From: an uncultured Bacilli bacterium
GTDB lineage: Bacteria; Bacillota_I; Bacilli_A; RF39; UBA660
Length of the DNA: 64,000 nt
Reading direction: 5' to 3'
NCBI GenBank assembly: GCA_934141245.1
Contig: CAKPCB010000008.1
Coordinates: 7,679 to 71,678, forward strand
Every line of letters starts with the position of its first letter. The first letter of the stretch is position 1. A model generated the notes under the pieces. The model had not been told where the DNA came from. It did not search any database and worked only from the letters and a program-made list of their open reading frames with translations. Both the position numbers and the translations under genes were made by a program. This document shows, one piece after another, positions 26,001 through 33,020 of this stretch.

Positions 26001-27734
26001 TCCTTCTGCATCGTAATCAGCTCTATGGTGTGCATCTTCATCCCATGGAACATTATATCTTTTGACTAATGCAGATAAGCCGTGTCTAGAATAAGCTTGA
26101 TCTATTACATGAGAAAGTTCTAATGTATCTATTACAGTATTTGTGAATTCCCCAAGATTATATTTTTTCATTGCCATTGTTATAAACGAAATATCAAACT
26201 TAGCATTATGTGCAACCATTGGTAAGTCTTTTGCCCACTCTAAGAATCTTTTAGTAACGTTTTCCTCATTATCACAATTTGCAACCATTTCATCAGTAAT
26301 ATATGTTAGTTGTGTTATATGATCAGGTATATGATATCCAGGATTAATGAGTTCATCAAATCTATCGACTATTACACCCTCACATATTTTTACTGCACCT
26401 ATTTCAATCATTTGATCTCCACCTGCAGCATTAAATCCAGTTGTCTCTGTATCAAAGACTACATAAGTTGATTTATCAAGTGGCAAATCAGTTGGTCTTA
26501 CTACTATATTTACAGTATCATCAACCAATGTTAATTCTGTACCATATAAACCCTTAAAATGTTTACTAGGATCTTCTTGTTTTTTGTTATAAGCCTTTAT
26601 TATTTGATATGATATTGGGAAGGCTTGGCAACCGTTATGATCTGTAATTGCAACACCTCTATAGCCCATATCAATAGCATTACTAACAAGTTCACATGTA
26701 TGTTTACCTAAATCTAACTTAGTTACTCCATCCATTTGACTCATCATAGTATGTGCATGTAATTCTACTCTTTTTACTTCAGCATCATCTATAATTTTTT
26801 TTGTTTTCTTTGCTTCTATTTTGTTAATATCTCTAATATTTAATACAACTTCTCCACCAGAATACTTATCTATTTTAGTCGATCCTCTTATCTTTAACCA
26901 ACTACCTTTACCACAGGTTTTCTTTAGCATAGAAAACTCTTCATCATCTCTAGAAAAAATTTTACAATAGATACTATCAGCATAGTCAGTAATTTTTATT
27001 GTTAATATTTTGAATGCCTTAGAAGCTGGTTCAAACTCTTCTGTACCAAAAACTTCTCCTTCAATAGTTACAGATTCTTCTTCACCTATTATGCTCTTTA
27101 TAGAAACAGAATCATCTTTTATAACTCTTCCTTTTATAGTATCTTCATTTATTTCTTTTTTTTCATATCTTGGCTTATTATATTCTTCTTTTTTTACTTC
27201 TTTCTTTACACTTGGTTGCTCTATCTTAATATTTAATTCATCTTTTATCAAGCTCTTTACATTATTTCTTTCCTCTTCAGAAATAATTATTTTTATATCA
27301 ATATCAAAGCCTCTTGAATAAAGATGTTTTTTTATTTGTTCCTTATACTTTTCAATCAATTCTTTTTCATGCTCGTGTGCAACTCTTATAGTATAGTCTT
27401 GAACAAAAAAATTATTTTCAAAAACCTCTAACATAGGCTTTTCTCTTTTTAAAATGTCTATAATATTCTTATATTCAAGTAATAAAATATCATTATTTAT
27501 ATTCTCTGTATCTATAATTAAAAAAACATTTGGAGTATTAAAAAAATCTTTTAAAGCTTTTTCCAAGCTATTAAAAGCCTCTATAGTTAAATTTGTTTTG
27601 TTTTTTATAACAACAGTTAGAGAATTAGTTTTTTCGTTAACACTTACATTTTCTATTTTAGCATTAACAAATTCTTCAAAATATTTTTTGTCATATTCAA
27701 TTCTAGTCAAAACATCCATTAATTTTGAATCCAT
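23091..27734 (-). CDS. polC: DNA polymerase III alpha subunit, PolC type
   Basis: A 1547-residue replicative polymerase of the Gram-positive PolC class, somewhat longer than the roughly 1440 typical of Bacillus. In order: a poorly conserved N-terminal domain, an OB fold at about 210-310, the PHP domain starting ELHAHTMMSQMDG (about 325) that is split by a proofreading exonuclease at about 425-590 (FDTETTGFN, with HNAKFDISF and HHRADYDAEGT), then the polymerase core. The core contains a four-Cys zinc module (CLNC...CPKC) and the catalytic Asp motif PDIDLNFS. The C-terminal helix-hairpin-helix region ends near QNRCKISS. Some of the extra length lies in a Lys/Glu-rich linker at about 170-205. 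Start: AGGAGG before ATG. Probably transcribed with the unknown gene upstream (8-base gap). Confidence 0.98.
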   Translation of the reverse strand: MDSKLMDVLTRIEYDKKYFEEFVNAKIENVSVNEKTNSLTVVIKNKTNLTIEAFNSLEKALKDFFNTPNVFLIIDTENINNDILLLEYKNIIDILKREKPMLEVFENNFFVQDYTIRVAHEHEKELIEKYKEQIKKHLYSRGFDIDIKIIISEEERNNVKSLIKDELNIKIEQPSVKKEVKKEEYNKPRYEKKEINEDTIKGRVIKDDSVSIKSIIGEEESVTIEGEVFGTEEFEPASKAFKILTIKITDYADSIYCKIFSRDDEEFSMLKKTCGKGSWLKIRGSTKIDKYSGGEVVLNIRDINKIEAKKTKKIIDDAEVKRVELHAHTMMSQMDGVTKLDLGKHTCELVSNAIDMGYRGVAITDHNGCQAFPISYQIIKAYNKKQEDPSKHFKGLYGTELTLVDDTVNIVVRPTDLPLDKSTYVVFDTETTGFNAAGGDQMIEIGAVKICEGVIVDRFDELINPGYHIPDHITQLTYITDEMVANCDNEENVTKRFLEWAKDLPMVAHNAKFDISFITMAMKKYNLGEFTNTVIDTLELSHVIDQAYSRHGLSALVKRYNVPWDEDAHHRADYDAEGTALVFHKMMQKLVSQNYDTINDLEKLIPKDEIHKFGRTYHFNCIAINKKGLKNLFKIISLANTTYLYKTPRILRSKLEELREGLIIGSGCYESEVFIQARSKEGQELTNIINFYDYVEVQPPEVYSHLIQTSDFKDEGEVRNHIRKIVKATKDAGKIIVATGDVHHFYRDDKIFRKIIVNQKVPGGGRHPLAKKDITDIPSQHFRTTKEMLNDFAFLGDDLAYEIVVTNTNKILDMTDEIEVIIDTKGIPFSPRVKSDDGLSYLDCPKAVADLVYSKASSWYGDPLPYNIEERIAKELYGDIVYKAISYNVSKDATISSIEETKKRIFSEIHTTIISGFDKVKEVLSEYLKEIWTDDDGELNEESLSKRLKKELGGIIGGGFDPIYLIAQRLVKHSNDDGYLVGSRGSVGSSFVATMMGITEVNPLPAHYRCLNCKNSIFDDENNNPLGAEYSCGFDLPDKKCPKCGEPLYKDGQDMPFATFLGFNADKVPDIDLNFSDLNQASAHEYTKVLFGVNNVYRAGTIGTVADKTAFGYVKGYCEDKGINMRTAEVERLAAGCTGVKRTTGQHPGGIVVVPDYMEVSDFTPFQFPADDPTSAWRTTHFDYHSIEEDLLKLDILGHSDPTQLRMIQDLTKTDILKVPLDDKETMSIFTSTKALGVTNEQIMCPTGTLGIPEFGTPFTIGMVSETKPTTFAELIKISGLSHGTDVWLGNAQELIKNNVVPFKEVIGCRDDIMVYLMYHGVEPIKAFKIMEFVRKGRASKDPETWKTHKETMEKAGIESWFIDSCQKIKYMFPKAHAAAYVISAFRIAWYKVHMPVYFYASWLTSKATDVDVEAMIKGYDAIKAKIEDIQLKGYEATNKELGMLESLKVCLEASARGIKFVPIELDKSGSTVWGVKDETSIYPPFSSIDGLGDVVANNIVKERDKKEFLSIEDLQNRCKISSTLVDKMKSMKILDGMPESSQLSLF

Positions 27735-27742
27735 AAACCCTC

Positions 27743-28573
27743 CTAAAGTACTAAATCATCTAACCTTATTATGTACTTCTGATTTTTACAGCAGAAATCA
27801 ATAAAGCCATATAAATCAACCTTTTTTAATCCTTTTTCTATTGTATATTTGTCAATATCAAATGCAATTTGATCTCTCATCATATAAGTTACCAATTCTT
27901 CTCTATCACAACCTAAATACATTAACCAATAAGGATATATTTGTCTTCTCAATAGTTTTAGTTTCCTATTACCCAAAGAGTATTTACTAATACCACTAAT
28001 TCTAGTATAAAGTTCATTTGTTATAGCTAAATCAATAATTGCAGTTGTAATTTCCTTGTTTTCTTTTTGAAAATCACCTATTTCGCATCTAATAATCATA
28101 TATATTATATTAACTAATATTTCTAACACGTCATCGATTCCACTTTTTCCCCAAGAAATATTTTTCTTAGGATTTGATTTTACATATTCAATAACATCTA
28201 TTTTAGGTGAAACCAATAAAATTGTATATTTTTGAATCTTTTCCAATCTTAATATTTCTTTTACACAACTAGATATATTTTTTGAATTTTTATCCCATAC
28301 TTCTAATAATCTATGTTTAAGTTTTTCTGTTTCATTTTTTAAACTAACAAATATTTTACTTTCAAATACTAAATTATATAATGTATCATCATCAGGTATA
28401 AAATCTTTATTATATTTTAATATTTCAATATTTTCCTTTTGCATGTTTGTATATTGTGTCCTGTAAGCATTCCATAGTTTTTCTTTTAATTCCTGTACTT
28501 CTTCACAAAAAGATGGTTTAAACAATAAATACCATGCTAATAAATAATCATTTATAACAAATTCAATATCCAT
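27743..28573 (-). CDS. Hypothetical protein upstream of polC
   Basis: A 276-residue protein, predicted mostly alpha-helical, with no signal peptide. A partly hydrophobic helix at about 160-180 (LEILVNIIYMIIRC) is probably buried rather than transmembrane. I do not recognise the family. The ATG at 28573 has GTGGTGAAG 5 bases upstream; a start four codons earlier is possible. It lies 8 bases before polC in the same direction, so the two are most likely one transcript and it may have a replication-related role, by context only. Confidence 0.7.
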   Translation of the reverse strand: MDIEFVINDYLLAWYLLFKPSFCEEVQELKEKLWNAYRTQYTNMQKENIEILKYNKDFIPDDDTLYNLVFESKIFVSLKNETEKLKHRLLEVWDKNSKNISSCVKEILRLEKIQKYTILLVSPKIDVIEYVKSNPKKNISWGKSGIDDVLEILVNIIYMIIRCEIGDFQKENKEITTAIIDLAITNELYTRISGISKYSLGNRKLKLLRRQIYPYWLMYLGCDREELVTYMMRDQIAFDIDKYTIEKGLKKVDLYGFIDFCCKNQKYIIRLDDLVL

Positions 28574-28695
28574 ATACTTCACCACTTTTCTTATACAATA
28601 AATATATCATATTACTATTTTTTTTTAAACAATAAAAGTTAAATTCCTTATTATTTAAAAGAGGAAATATAAGAATACAAAGGTAAAAAAGTAAC

Positions 28696-28809
28696 TTAAT
28701 CTTTGGAAAACAAAATAATAGTCATTAAAACAATTATAACAAGTATAAATATAAAAATTAAAATATTAATATTTTTAAAACTAAATATAGAAAAAAATAA
28801 ATCTTTCAT
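28696..28809 (-). CDS. Small single-pass membrane peptide, 37 residues
   Basis: An ATG at 28809, preceded by TGAGGT, opens a 37-codon frame ending in TAA. The peptide has a short amphipathic start (MKDLFFSIFSF), one hydrophobic segment of about 20 residues rich in Ile, Leu and Val, and a short charged tail (FSKD). A TATAAT box lies about 45 bases upstream. The size and shape match small regulatory or toxin-like membrane peptides. The base composition is so AT-rich that a chance frame of this kind cannot be excluded. Confidence 0.5.
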   Translation of the reverse strand: MKDLFFSIFSFKNINILIFIFILVIIVLMTIILFSKD

Positions 28810-28897
28810 ACTAACCTCATTTTATTAGCTGATTGTTAACCAAATGAAATTATATCAAAAAAATATAATCAAAATCACTTTTTTTATTAATTTTTTC

Positions 28898-28918
28898 TAA
28901 AGTTTATGGTAAACTTTA
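28898..28918 (+). promoter_or_regulatory. Palindromic site in the trpS leader region
   Basis: TAAAGTTTA-TGG-TAAACTTTA is a perfect 9-bp inverted repeat 19 bases before the trpS start. It may be an operator, or overlap a TATGGT/TAAACT -10. No T-box features are present, unlike the hisS-aspS operon. Confidence 0.45.
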
Positions 28919-28936
28919 CACATAGGACGTGATTAT

Positions 28937-29938
28937 ATGAAAAAAACAATTTTAACTGGTATTAGACCTACTGGTAACCTTCATTTAGGTCATTACTTTG
29001 GAGCAACTAAAAATTGGGTTAAATTACAAGATGAATATAAAACTTTTATTGAGATAGCTGATGTACAAGCATTAACAGATAACTTTGATAATCCTGAAAA
29101 AGTCAGAAAAAATGTAACTGAATTAGCAATTGATTTATTGTCTGTTGGAATAGATCCTAAAAAAGCAACAATATTTATTCAATCTCAAATATCTGAAATT
29201 GCTGAACTAACTGTCTTTTATTCAAACTTAGTTACAATGGCTAGACTTTACAGAAATCCTACCGTAAAAACTGAAATTGCACAAAAAAAAGCTATATTTG
29301 GTAACGATGGCGAAAGTGTTACTTATGGCTTTGTAGGATACCCAGTTAGTCAAGCTGCCGATATTACTGCATTTAGTGGTGAACTAATTCCGGTTGGAGA
29401 GGATCAACTTCCATTAATTGAACAGTGCCGTGAAATTGTTAGAAAATTTAACAATATTTATGGGGTAACTTTGATAGAACCAGAGCCATTACTAAGTAGT
29501 AATCCTAGAATAAAAGGTCTCGATGGTAATGAGAAAATGGGAAAAAGCTTAGGAAACGCTATTTACCTTGCTGATGATGAAGAAACTATAAATAAAAAAA
29601 TAATGAGTGCTGTTACTGATACTAATAAAATAAGAAAAGACGATCCTGCTAATCCGGATAAATGTATGGTTTACTACTATCATAAATTAATTAACAATCC
29701 TAATTTAGAAACAGTTTGCAGTGAATGTAAAAACGGTTCTAGAGGATGTGTTCAATGTAAAAGAGAGTTAATTAACTATATGAATGAATTCTTAAAACCT
29801 ATTAGAGAGAAAAGAAAATATTATGAATCCCATCCAGAAGAAGTAGAAAAAATATTAAAGGATGGAACAAAAATTGCAAAAGAAAAAGCTGAATCTACAA
29901 TGAAAAATGTAAAATCAGCTATGAAAATAGACTATTAA
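28937..29938 (+). CDS. trpS: Tryptophanyl-tRNA synthetase with Fe-S-like Cys motif
   Basis: A 333-residue class I synthetase that charges tRNA-Trp. The HIGH-like motif is GNLHLGH at 13-19 and the KMSKS-like motif is KMGKS at 200-204. Between the catalytic core and the C-terminal helices are five cysteines at 243, 261, 264, 271 and 274. Cys243, 264, 271 and 274 give C-x20-C-x6-C-x2-C, close to the C-x22-C-x6-C-x2-C motif that binds a 4Fe-4S cluster in Thermotoga TrpRS. A zinc site is the alternative. Single gene, with a palindrome upstream and a terminator that includes its own stop codon. Confidence 0.97.
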   Translation: MKKTILTGIRPTGNLHLGHYFGATKNWVKLQDEYKTFIEIADVQALTDNFDNPEKVRKNVTELAIDLLSVGIDPKKATIFIQSQISEIAELTVFYSNLVTMARLYRNPTVKTEIAQKKAIFGNDGESVTYGFVGYPVSQAADITAFSGELIPVGEDQLPLIEQCREIVRKFNNIYGVTLIEPEPLLSSNPRIKGLDGNEKMGKSLGNAIYLADDEETINKKIMSAVTDTNKIRKDDPANPDKCMVYYYHKLINNPNLETVCSECKNGSRGCVQCKRELINYMNEFLKPIREKRKYYESHPEEVEKILKDGTKIAKEKAESTMKNVKSAMKIDY

Positions 29939-29952
29939 ATAGTCTTTTTTTT
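29929..29952 (+). terminator. Bidirectional terminator between trpS and fic
   Basis: GACTAT-TAA-ATAGTC followed by T8. The loop is the trpS stop codon. The mirrored A run lets it serve the convergent fic gene, whose last codons overlap it. Confidence 0.8.
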
Positions 29953-30870
29953 CTCATTTTTTAATTCAAATCTAGGATCAAGTTCTATTATGGAATCACA
30001 TATTTTGTATAAATAAAACCCAACAATGTTATTATATGAGGCATTATTATTAGCTAAATTCATTGCCTCTTGATATTCTGTTCTTTCATTTGGTTTTATG
30101 TAAACTGGTGGAAGTCCAACATCTTCAAATAATTTATTCATAAAACCTCTAATTGTTCTTCCGTTACCATCACTAAACGGATGGATTTTTACCAACTTAC
30201 AATTAAGCTTAATAACATCAGTAATGTATTCAAATAGTTCTACCCTATATTCATTTACAAGACCATTATTTCTTTTCTCAACAATCTTCTTGGATATATC
30301 AGTAAGTCTTAATACTTCATCACTTAAATCCCACAACTTATCTTCTATATCACACCAGCAAGATAGTTCTGTACCAGTACCTGGTAAATAAACATCATAA
30401 TTTCTAAACTTACCAGCTTCTTCTGAATGTGGTGCCAAAGAGAAAAGTTTATAATGCAAGTCCTGTAATGACCAAATGTTGAACCTACCGCTTTGTAAAT
30501 CAAAATCTTCTGCATGCTTAAATGAAAACGGAGGTATACCACCTTTATTTACTTCATTGGAATGAATATATTCATACATTATACCCAATCCTTTTCTTTC
30601 AATTTCTCCATGAATATCTGAACAATCTATATCTTCAAGTTCACTTTCATTTTTTATATAGTGTTTAATAAATGTTGCCTTTAATGTATCAAATGATTGC
30701 TTATCAGGATTTAAAGCAAAATACATTGTGATTAATTTTGTTGGAATCTCAAAGCTACCATCATAAAGTTTTTTTTCATTTCTTCTATATTTATAACCAA
30801 GAAATGCTTCTCTTATTATAAATGGCATTCCAACATCTGATAGCGTATCAAGAAACTGACTTTTTTCCAT
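29935..30870 (-). CDS. Fic/DOC family protein
   Basis: A 311-residue Fic protein. The catalytic loop is HPFSDGNGRTIR (His near 230), a complete match to HPFxxGNGRxxR, so it should be able to transfer AMP or a similar group to a protein Ser, Thr or Tyr. A helical N-terminal region precedes it; I do not see a clear (S/T)xxxE(G/N) inhibitory helix, but cannot rule out one elsewhere. No antitoxin gene is adjacent. The start at 30870 is chosen for spacing to AAGGGGATG. The target is unknown. It is convergent with trpS and stands alone. Confidence 0.9.
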   Translation of the reverse strand: MEKSQFLDTLSDVGMPFIIREAFLGYKYRRNEKKLYDGSFEIPTKLITMYFALNPDKQSFDTLKATFIKHYIKNESELEDIDCSDIHGEIERKGLGIMYEYIHSNEVNKGGIPPFSFKHAEDFDLQSGRFNIWSLQDLHYKLFSLAPHSEEAGKFRNYDVYLPGTGTELSCWCDIEDKLWDLSDEVLRLTDISKKIVEKRNNGLVNEYRVELFEYITDVIKLNCKLVKIHPFSDGNGRTIRGFMNKLFEDVGLPPVYIKPNERTEYQEAMNLANNNASYNNIVGFYLYKICDSIIELDPRFELKNEKKKTI

Positions 30871-30951
30871 TAAAATCATCCCCTTAAATTGAGCAAATTA
30901 TAACATAAAATTAGAAAAATGTCAAAGAAAACCTAATTATAGTAAAATCTT

Positions 30952-31665
30952 TCATTCTATTTTACTGCTTTTAAATGTAATTAAAGATAATCCAAATAAT
31001 ATAAAAGGAATACACATTATTTGATTAAATGATATTAAATTCTCCATATGTGTAAATCTTAAAAAATCTAATAAAAACTTGCATAGAAAAATCATAATAG
31101 TAAGAATTCCAATGTTCTTATTATTTACTTTGCCTCTTATTACTATATTGAAAGATATTATAAATATTATAAAAAACACTATTGATTCAAGTAACTGTAT
31201 CGGAAATAAACTAACCCCATTAATATTGCTTTGAGAATATAAATATCTAATACTAAATGGTCCATTATATTCTATACCATAACAACATCCTGTTAAAAAG
31301 CAAGCTATTTTACCTATAGAATAAATAAGAGGGATACTGCAAATAAATGTTTCTATAATCATTTTAATATTTGATTTAAACAGCTTTATATAAATAATTG
31401 ACATTATGATTATACCTATAACAGCACCAACAGATGAAAATCCAACTTTAAATATATCAAATTGATAATTGTAATTTGCTGGATTTGAGAAAAAAGAATA
31501 TAACTTAGCGCCAACTATCATACCTATATGTTCAAATATTAGTAAATAGATAAGTTCATAATTGAATCTTTCTTTTTTATAAGAAATATAACATATAACA
31601 AAAATATTAGTTAAAAATGCTATTAGTATTATTAATGAATAAATTGGTAAATCTGTATTAATCAT
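30952..31665 (-). CDS. Lgt-like (prolipoprotein diacylglyceryl transferase family) membrane protein
   Basis: A 237-residue protein with about seven membrane segments. Family features are GFSSVGAVIG, SIGKIACFLTGCCYG and PIQLLES, then LLDFLRF near the end. The canonical lipoprotein enzyme has GRIGNF(I)NGE at the middle motif; here it is GKIACFLTGCCYG, so the conserved Arg and Asn/Glu are replaced. Such Cys-containing members are a side branch of the family. It may act on another lipid or protein. It overlaps the zinc-ribbon gene upstream by 8 bases and is third in a three-gene operon. Confidence 0.82.
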   Translation of the reverse strand: MINTDLPIYSLIILIAFLTNIFVICYISYKKERFNYELIYLLIFEHIGMIVGAKLYSFFSNPANYNYQFDIFKVGFSSVGAVIGIIIMSIIYIKLFKSNIKMIIETFICSIPLIYSIGKIACFLTGCCYGIEYNGPFSIRYLYSQSNINGVSLFPIQLLESIVFFIIFIISFNIVIRGKVNNKNIGILTIMIFLCKFLLDFLRFTHMENLISFNQIMCIPFILFGLSLITFKSSKIE

Positions 31666-32464
31666 TATAATAATACTCCTCGTTTGATGAATTAAATTTA
31701 TTATCAGCTTGGTTATATATTTTTTTTACATCATCTAAAGTGGGATTTAATAGTTGAATATCATAACCAAAAACCCATTCAAATGAAGATTTATTATTTG
31801 TATTAACATTTGATATATAAAAAGAATTATTATGAGAATAAATTGCAATATATAAAGAATTTTTATTATCTTTTTTATAAATATCAATTATTTCATTGAC
31901 CATTTTGTATATTTTAACAATACTATTACTATCTATATAATCAACATTAATACGCAATTCAGATCTTCTTTCCACTTGATACATATCATCTTCATTCTCA
32001 CTTATATAATCACTATTAAATCCATACTTGTTAGCTATGCTTGAATATGCATCTATTGATACATCACCTTTATTATAAAATATAACAATATCTGGATTTT
32101 TTATATTAGTATCTGATTTATAATAATACCTAAAACAACCAATTATTGTAGCGTATTGTAAACATGACCCTTCACAGCTATCTTCACATACACGACAAGA
32201 GCCATATTTAACATATTGTGCATCTTTATAATCAGCTTTTAAATATTTTTCATATAAAGACTTACCCAAATTTTTATAATATAAATTATAGCAGATAATA
32301 GTTGTAATTATTCCTAATATTAAAATGATTATAATTATTCCTATAGTGCAAAATATTTTTTTCTTGTTTATAACTTTTAAATCAACTACATAAGTATTAC
32401 ATTGATTGCATTTAACTGCATTAGTTTCTAATTTTTCACCACAATTTGTACAATAATTATTCAT
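31658..32464 (-). CDS. Zinc-ribbon membrane protein with large external domain
   Basis: A 268-residue protein starting with a zinc ribbon (Cys at about 5, 8, 19 and 22, CxNC...CNQC), then a membrane segment at about 35-60, then about 200 residues outside the cell. The external part has five or more Cys in a row of CRVC-ED-SCEGSC type (about 90-105), probably disulfide-bonded. No known enzyme fold is recognised. It sits 9 bases after a second protein with the same MNNYC(x)NCGEKL opening, and overlaps the Lgt-like gene by 8 bases. Confidence 0.75.
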   Translation of the reverse strand: MNNYCTNCGEKLETNAVKCNQCNTYVVDLKVINKKKIFCTIGIIIIILILGIITTIICYNLYYKNLGKSLYEKYLKADYKDAQYVKYGSCRVCEDSCEGSCLQYATIIGCFRYYYKSDTNIKNPDIVIFYNKGDVSIDAYSSIANKYGFNSDYISENEDDMYQVERRSELRINVDYIDSNSIVKIYKMVNEIIDIYKKDNKNSLYIAIYSHNNSFYISNVNTNNKSSFEWVFGYDIQLLNPTLDDVKKIYNQADNKFNSSNEEYYYND

Positions 32465-32473
32465 GTTTCCCTC

Positions 32474-32839
32474 CTAAAGCCTATAATAATCACAATGCAT
32501 TATCTTAAATAATATAAATAGCATAAATACTATTATTAATGACAGCATTATCCAAAAAACTATATTAAAAAATTTACTATATTTAAGTTTTTCCTTAGCA
32601 TCAATAACAAAAGCAATAAAAATTTGCGGTAAAAAACCAAATAAAAGAACTATGAACTCGTGTAGTAACACAAAAATAATAACATAAATCATAACAATTG
32701 CAAAAAATATCATTATATATTTTTTTTCTAGTAATCTATCTAATTCTCCAACTCTATTTGTTAATATTTTTGTACCGCATTTTTCACAAGCACTGGAATT
32801 AGTAAGTTTTTCTCCACAATTTCTGCAATAATTATTCAT
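32474..32839 (-). CDS. Zinc-ribbon membrane protein, short
   Basis: A 121-residue protein with an N-terminal zinc ribbon (CRNC...CEKC) followed by about three membrane segments (about 42-60, 63-80, 95-115). The N-terminus is nearly the same as that of the next gene, so one may have arisen from the other by duplication with exchange of the C-terminal part. AAGGTGG precedes the ATG. It is the first gene of the three-gene operon with the Lgt-like protein. No function is known. Confidence 0.72.
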   Translation of the reverse strand: MNNYCRNCGEKLTNSSACEKCGTKILTNRVGELDRLLEKKYIMIFFAIVMIYVIIFVLLHEFIVLLFGFLPQIFIAFVIDAKEKLKYSKFFNIVFWIMLSLIIVFMLFILFKIMHCDYYRL

Positions 32840-32959
32840 TTACAAATACCACCTTATCTCTATACTGTACAAATTATACCATATAATTTTATACTTTAAA
32901 ACATTTTTTAATAAAGGTTATCTATCATTTTGTGAAGTAAGGTTTCATTTGTATAAACT

Positions 32960-32985
32960 AAAAAAAGACACTTCAAAAAATGTCT
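32960..32985 (-). terminator. Intrinsic terminator of tex
   Basis: Minus-strand stem AGACATTT / AAGTGTCT with one G-U pair, a 4-base loop and T7. Confidence 0.75.
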
Positions 32986-33020
32986 ATTTAAACAGGTAGT
33001 ATCTACTATATAAGTATTTG

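Larger units (their letters stand above)
28586..28936. other. 351-bp divergent intergenic region
   Basis: The gap between the polC operon and trpS. It holds a 37-residue membrane peptide gene on the minus strand with its own GATATAAT box, and a 9-bp inverted repeat in front of trpS (both annotated separately). Nothing else is supported. Confidence 0.7.

Noticed and set aside
29935..30870. Fic as part of a toxin-antitoxin pair
   Set aside because: No adjacent small antitoxin gene; upstream and downstream neighbours are unrelated.
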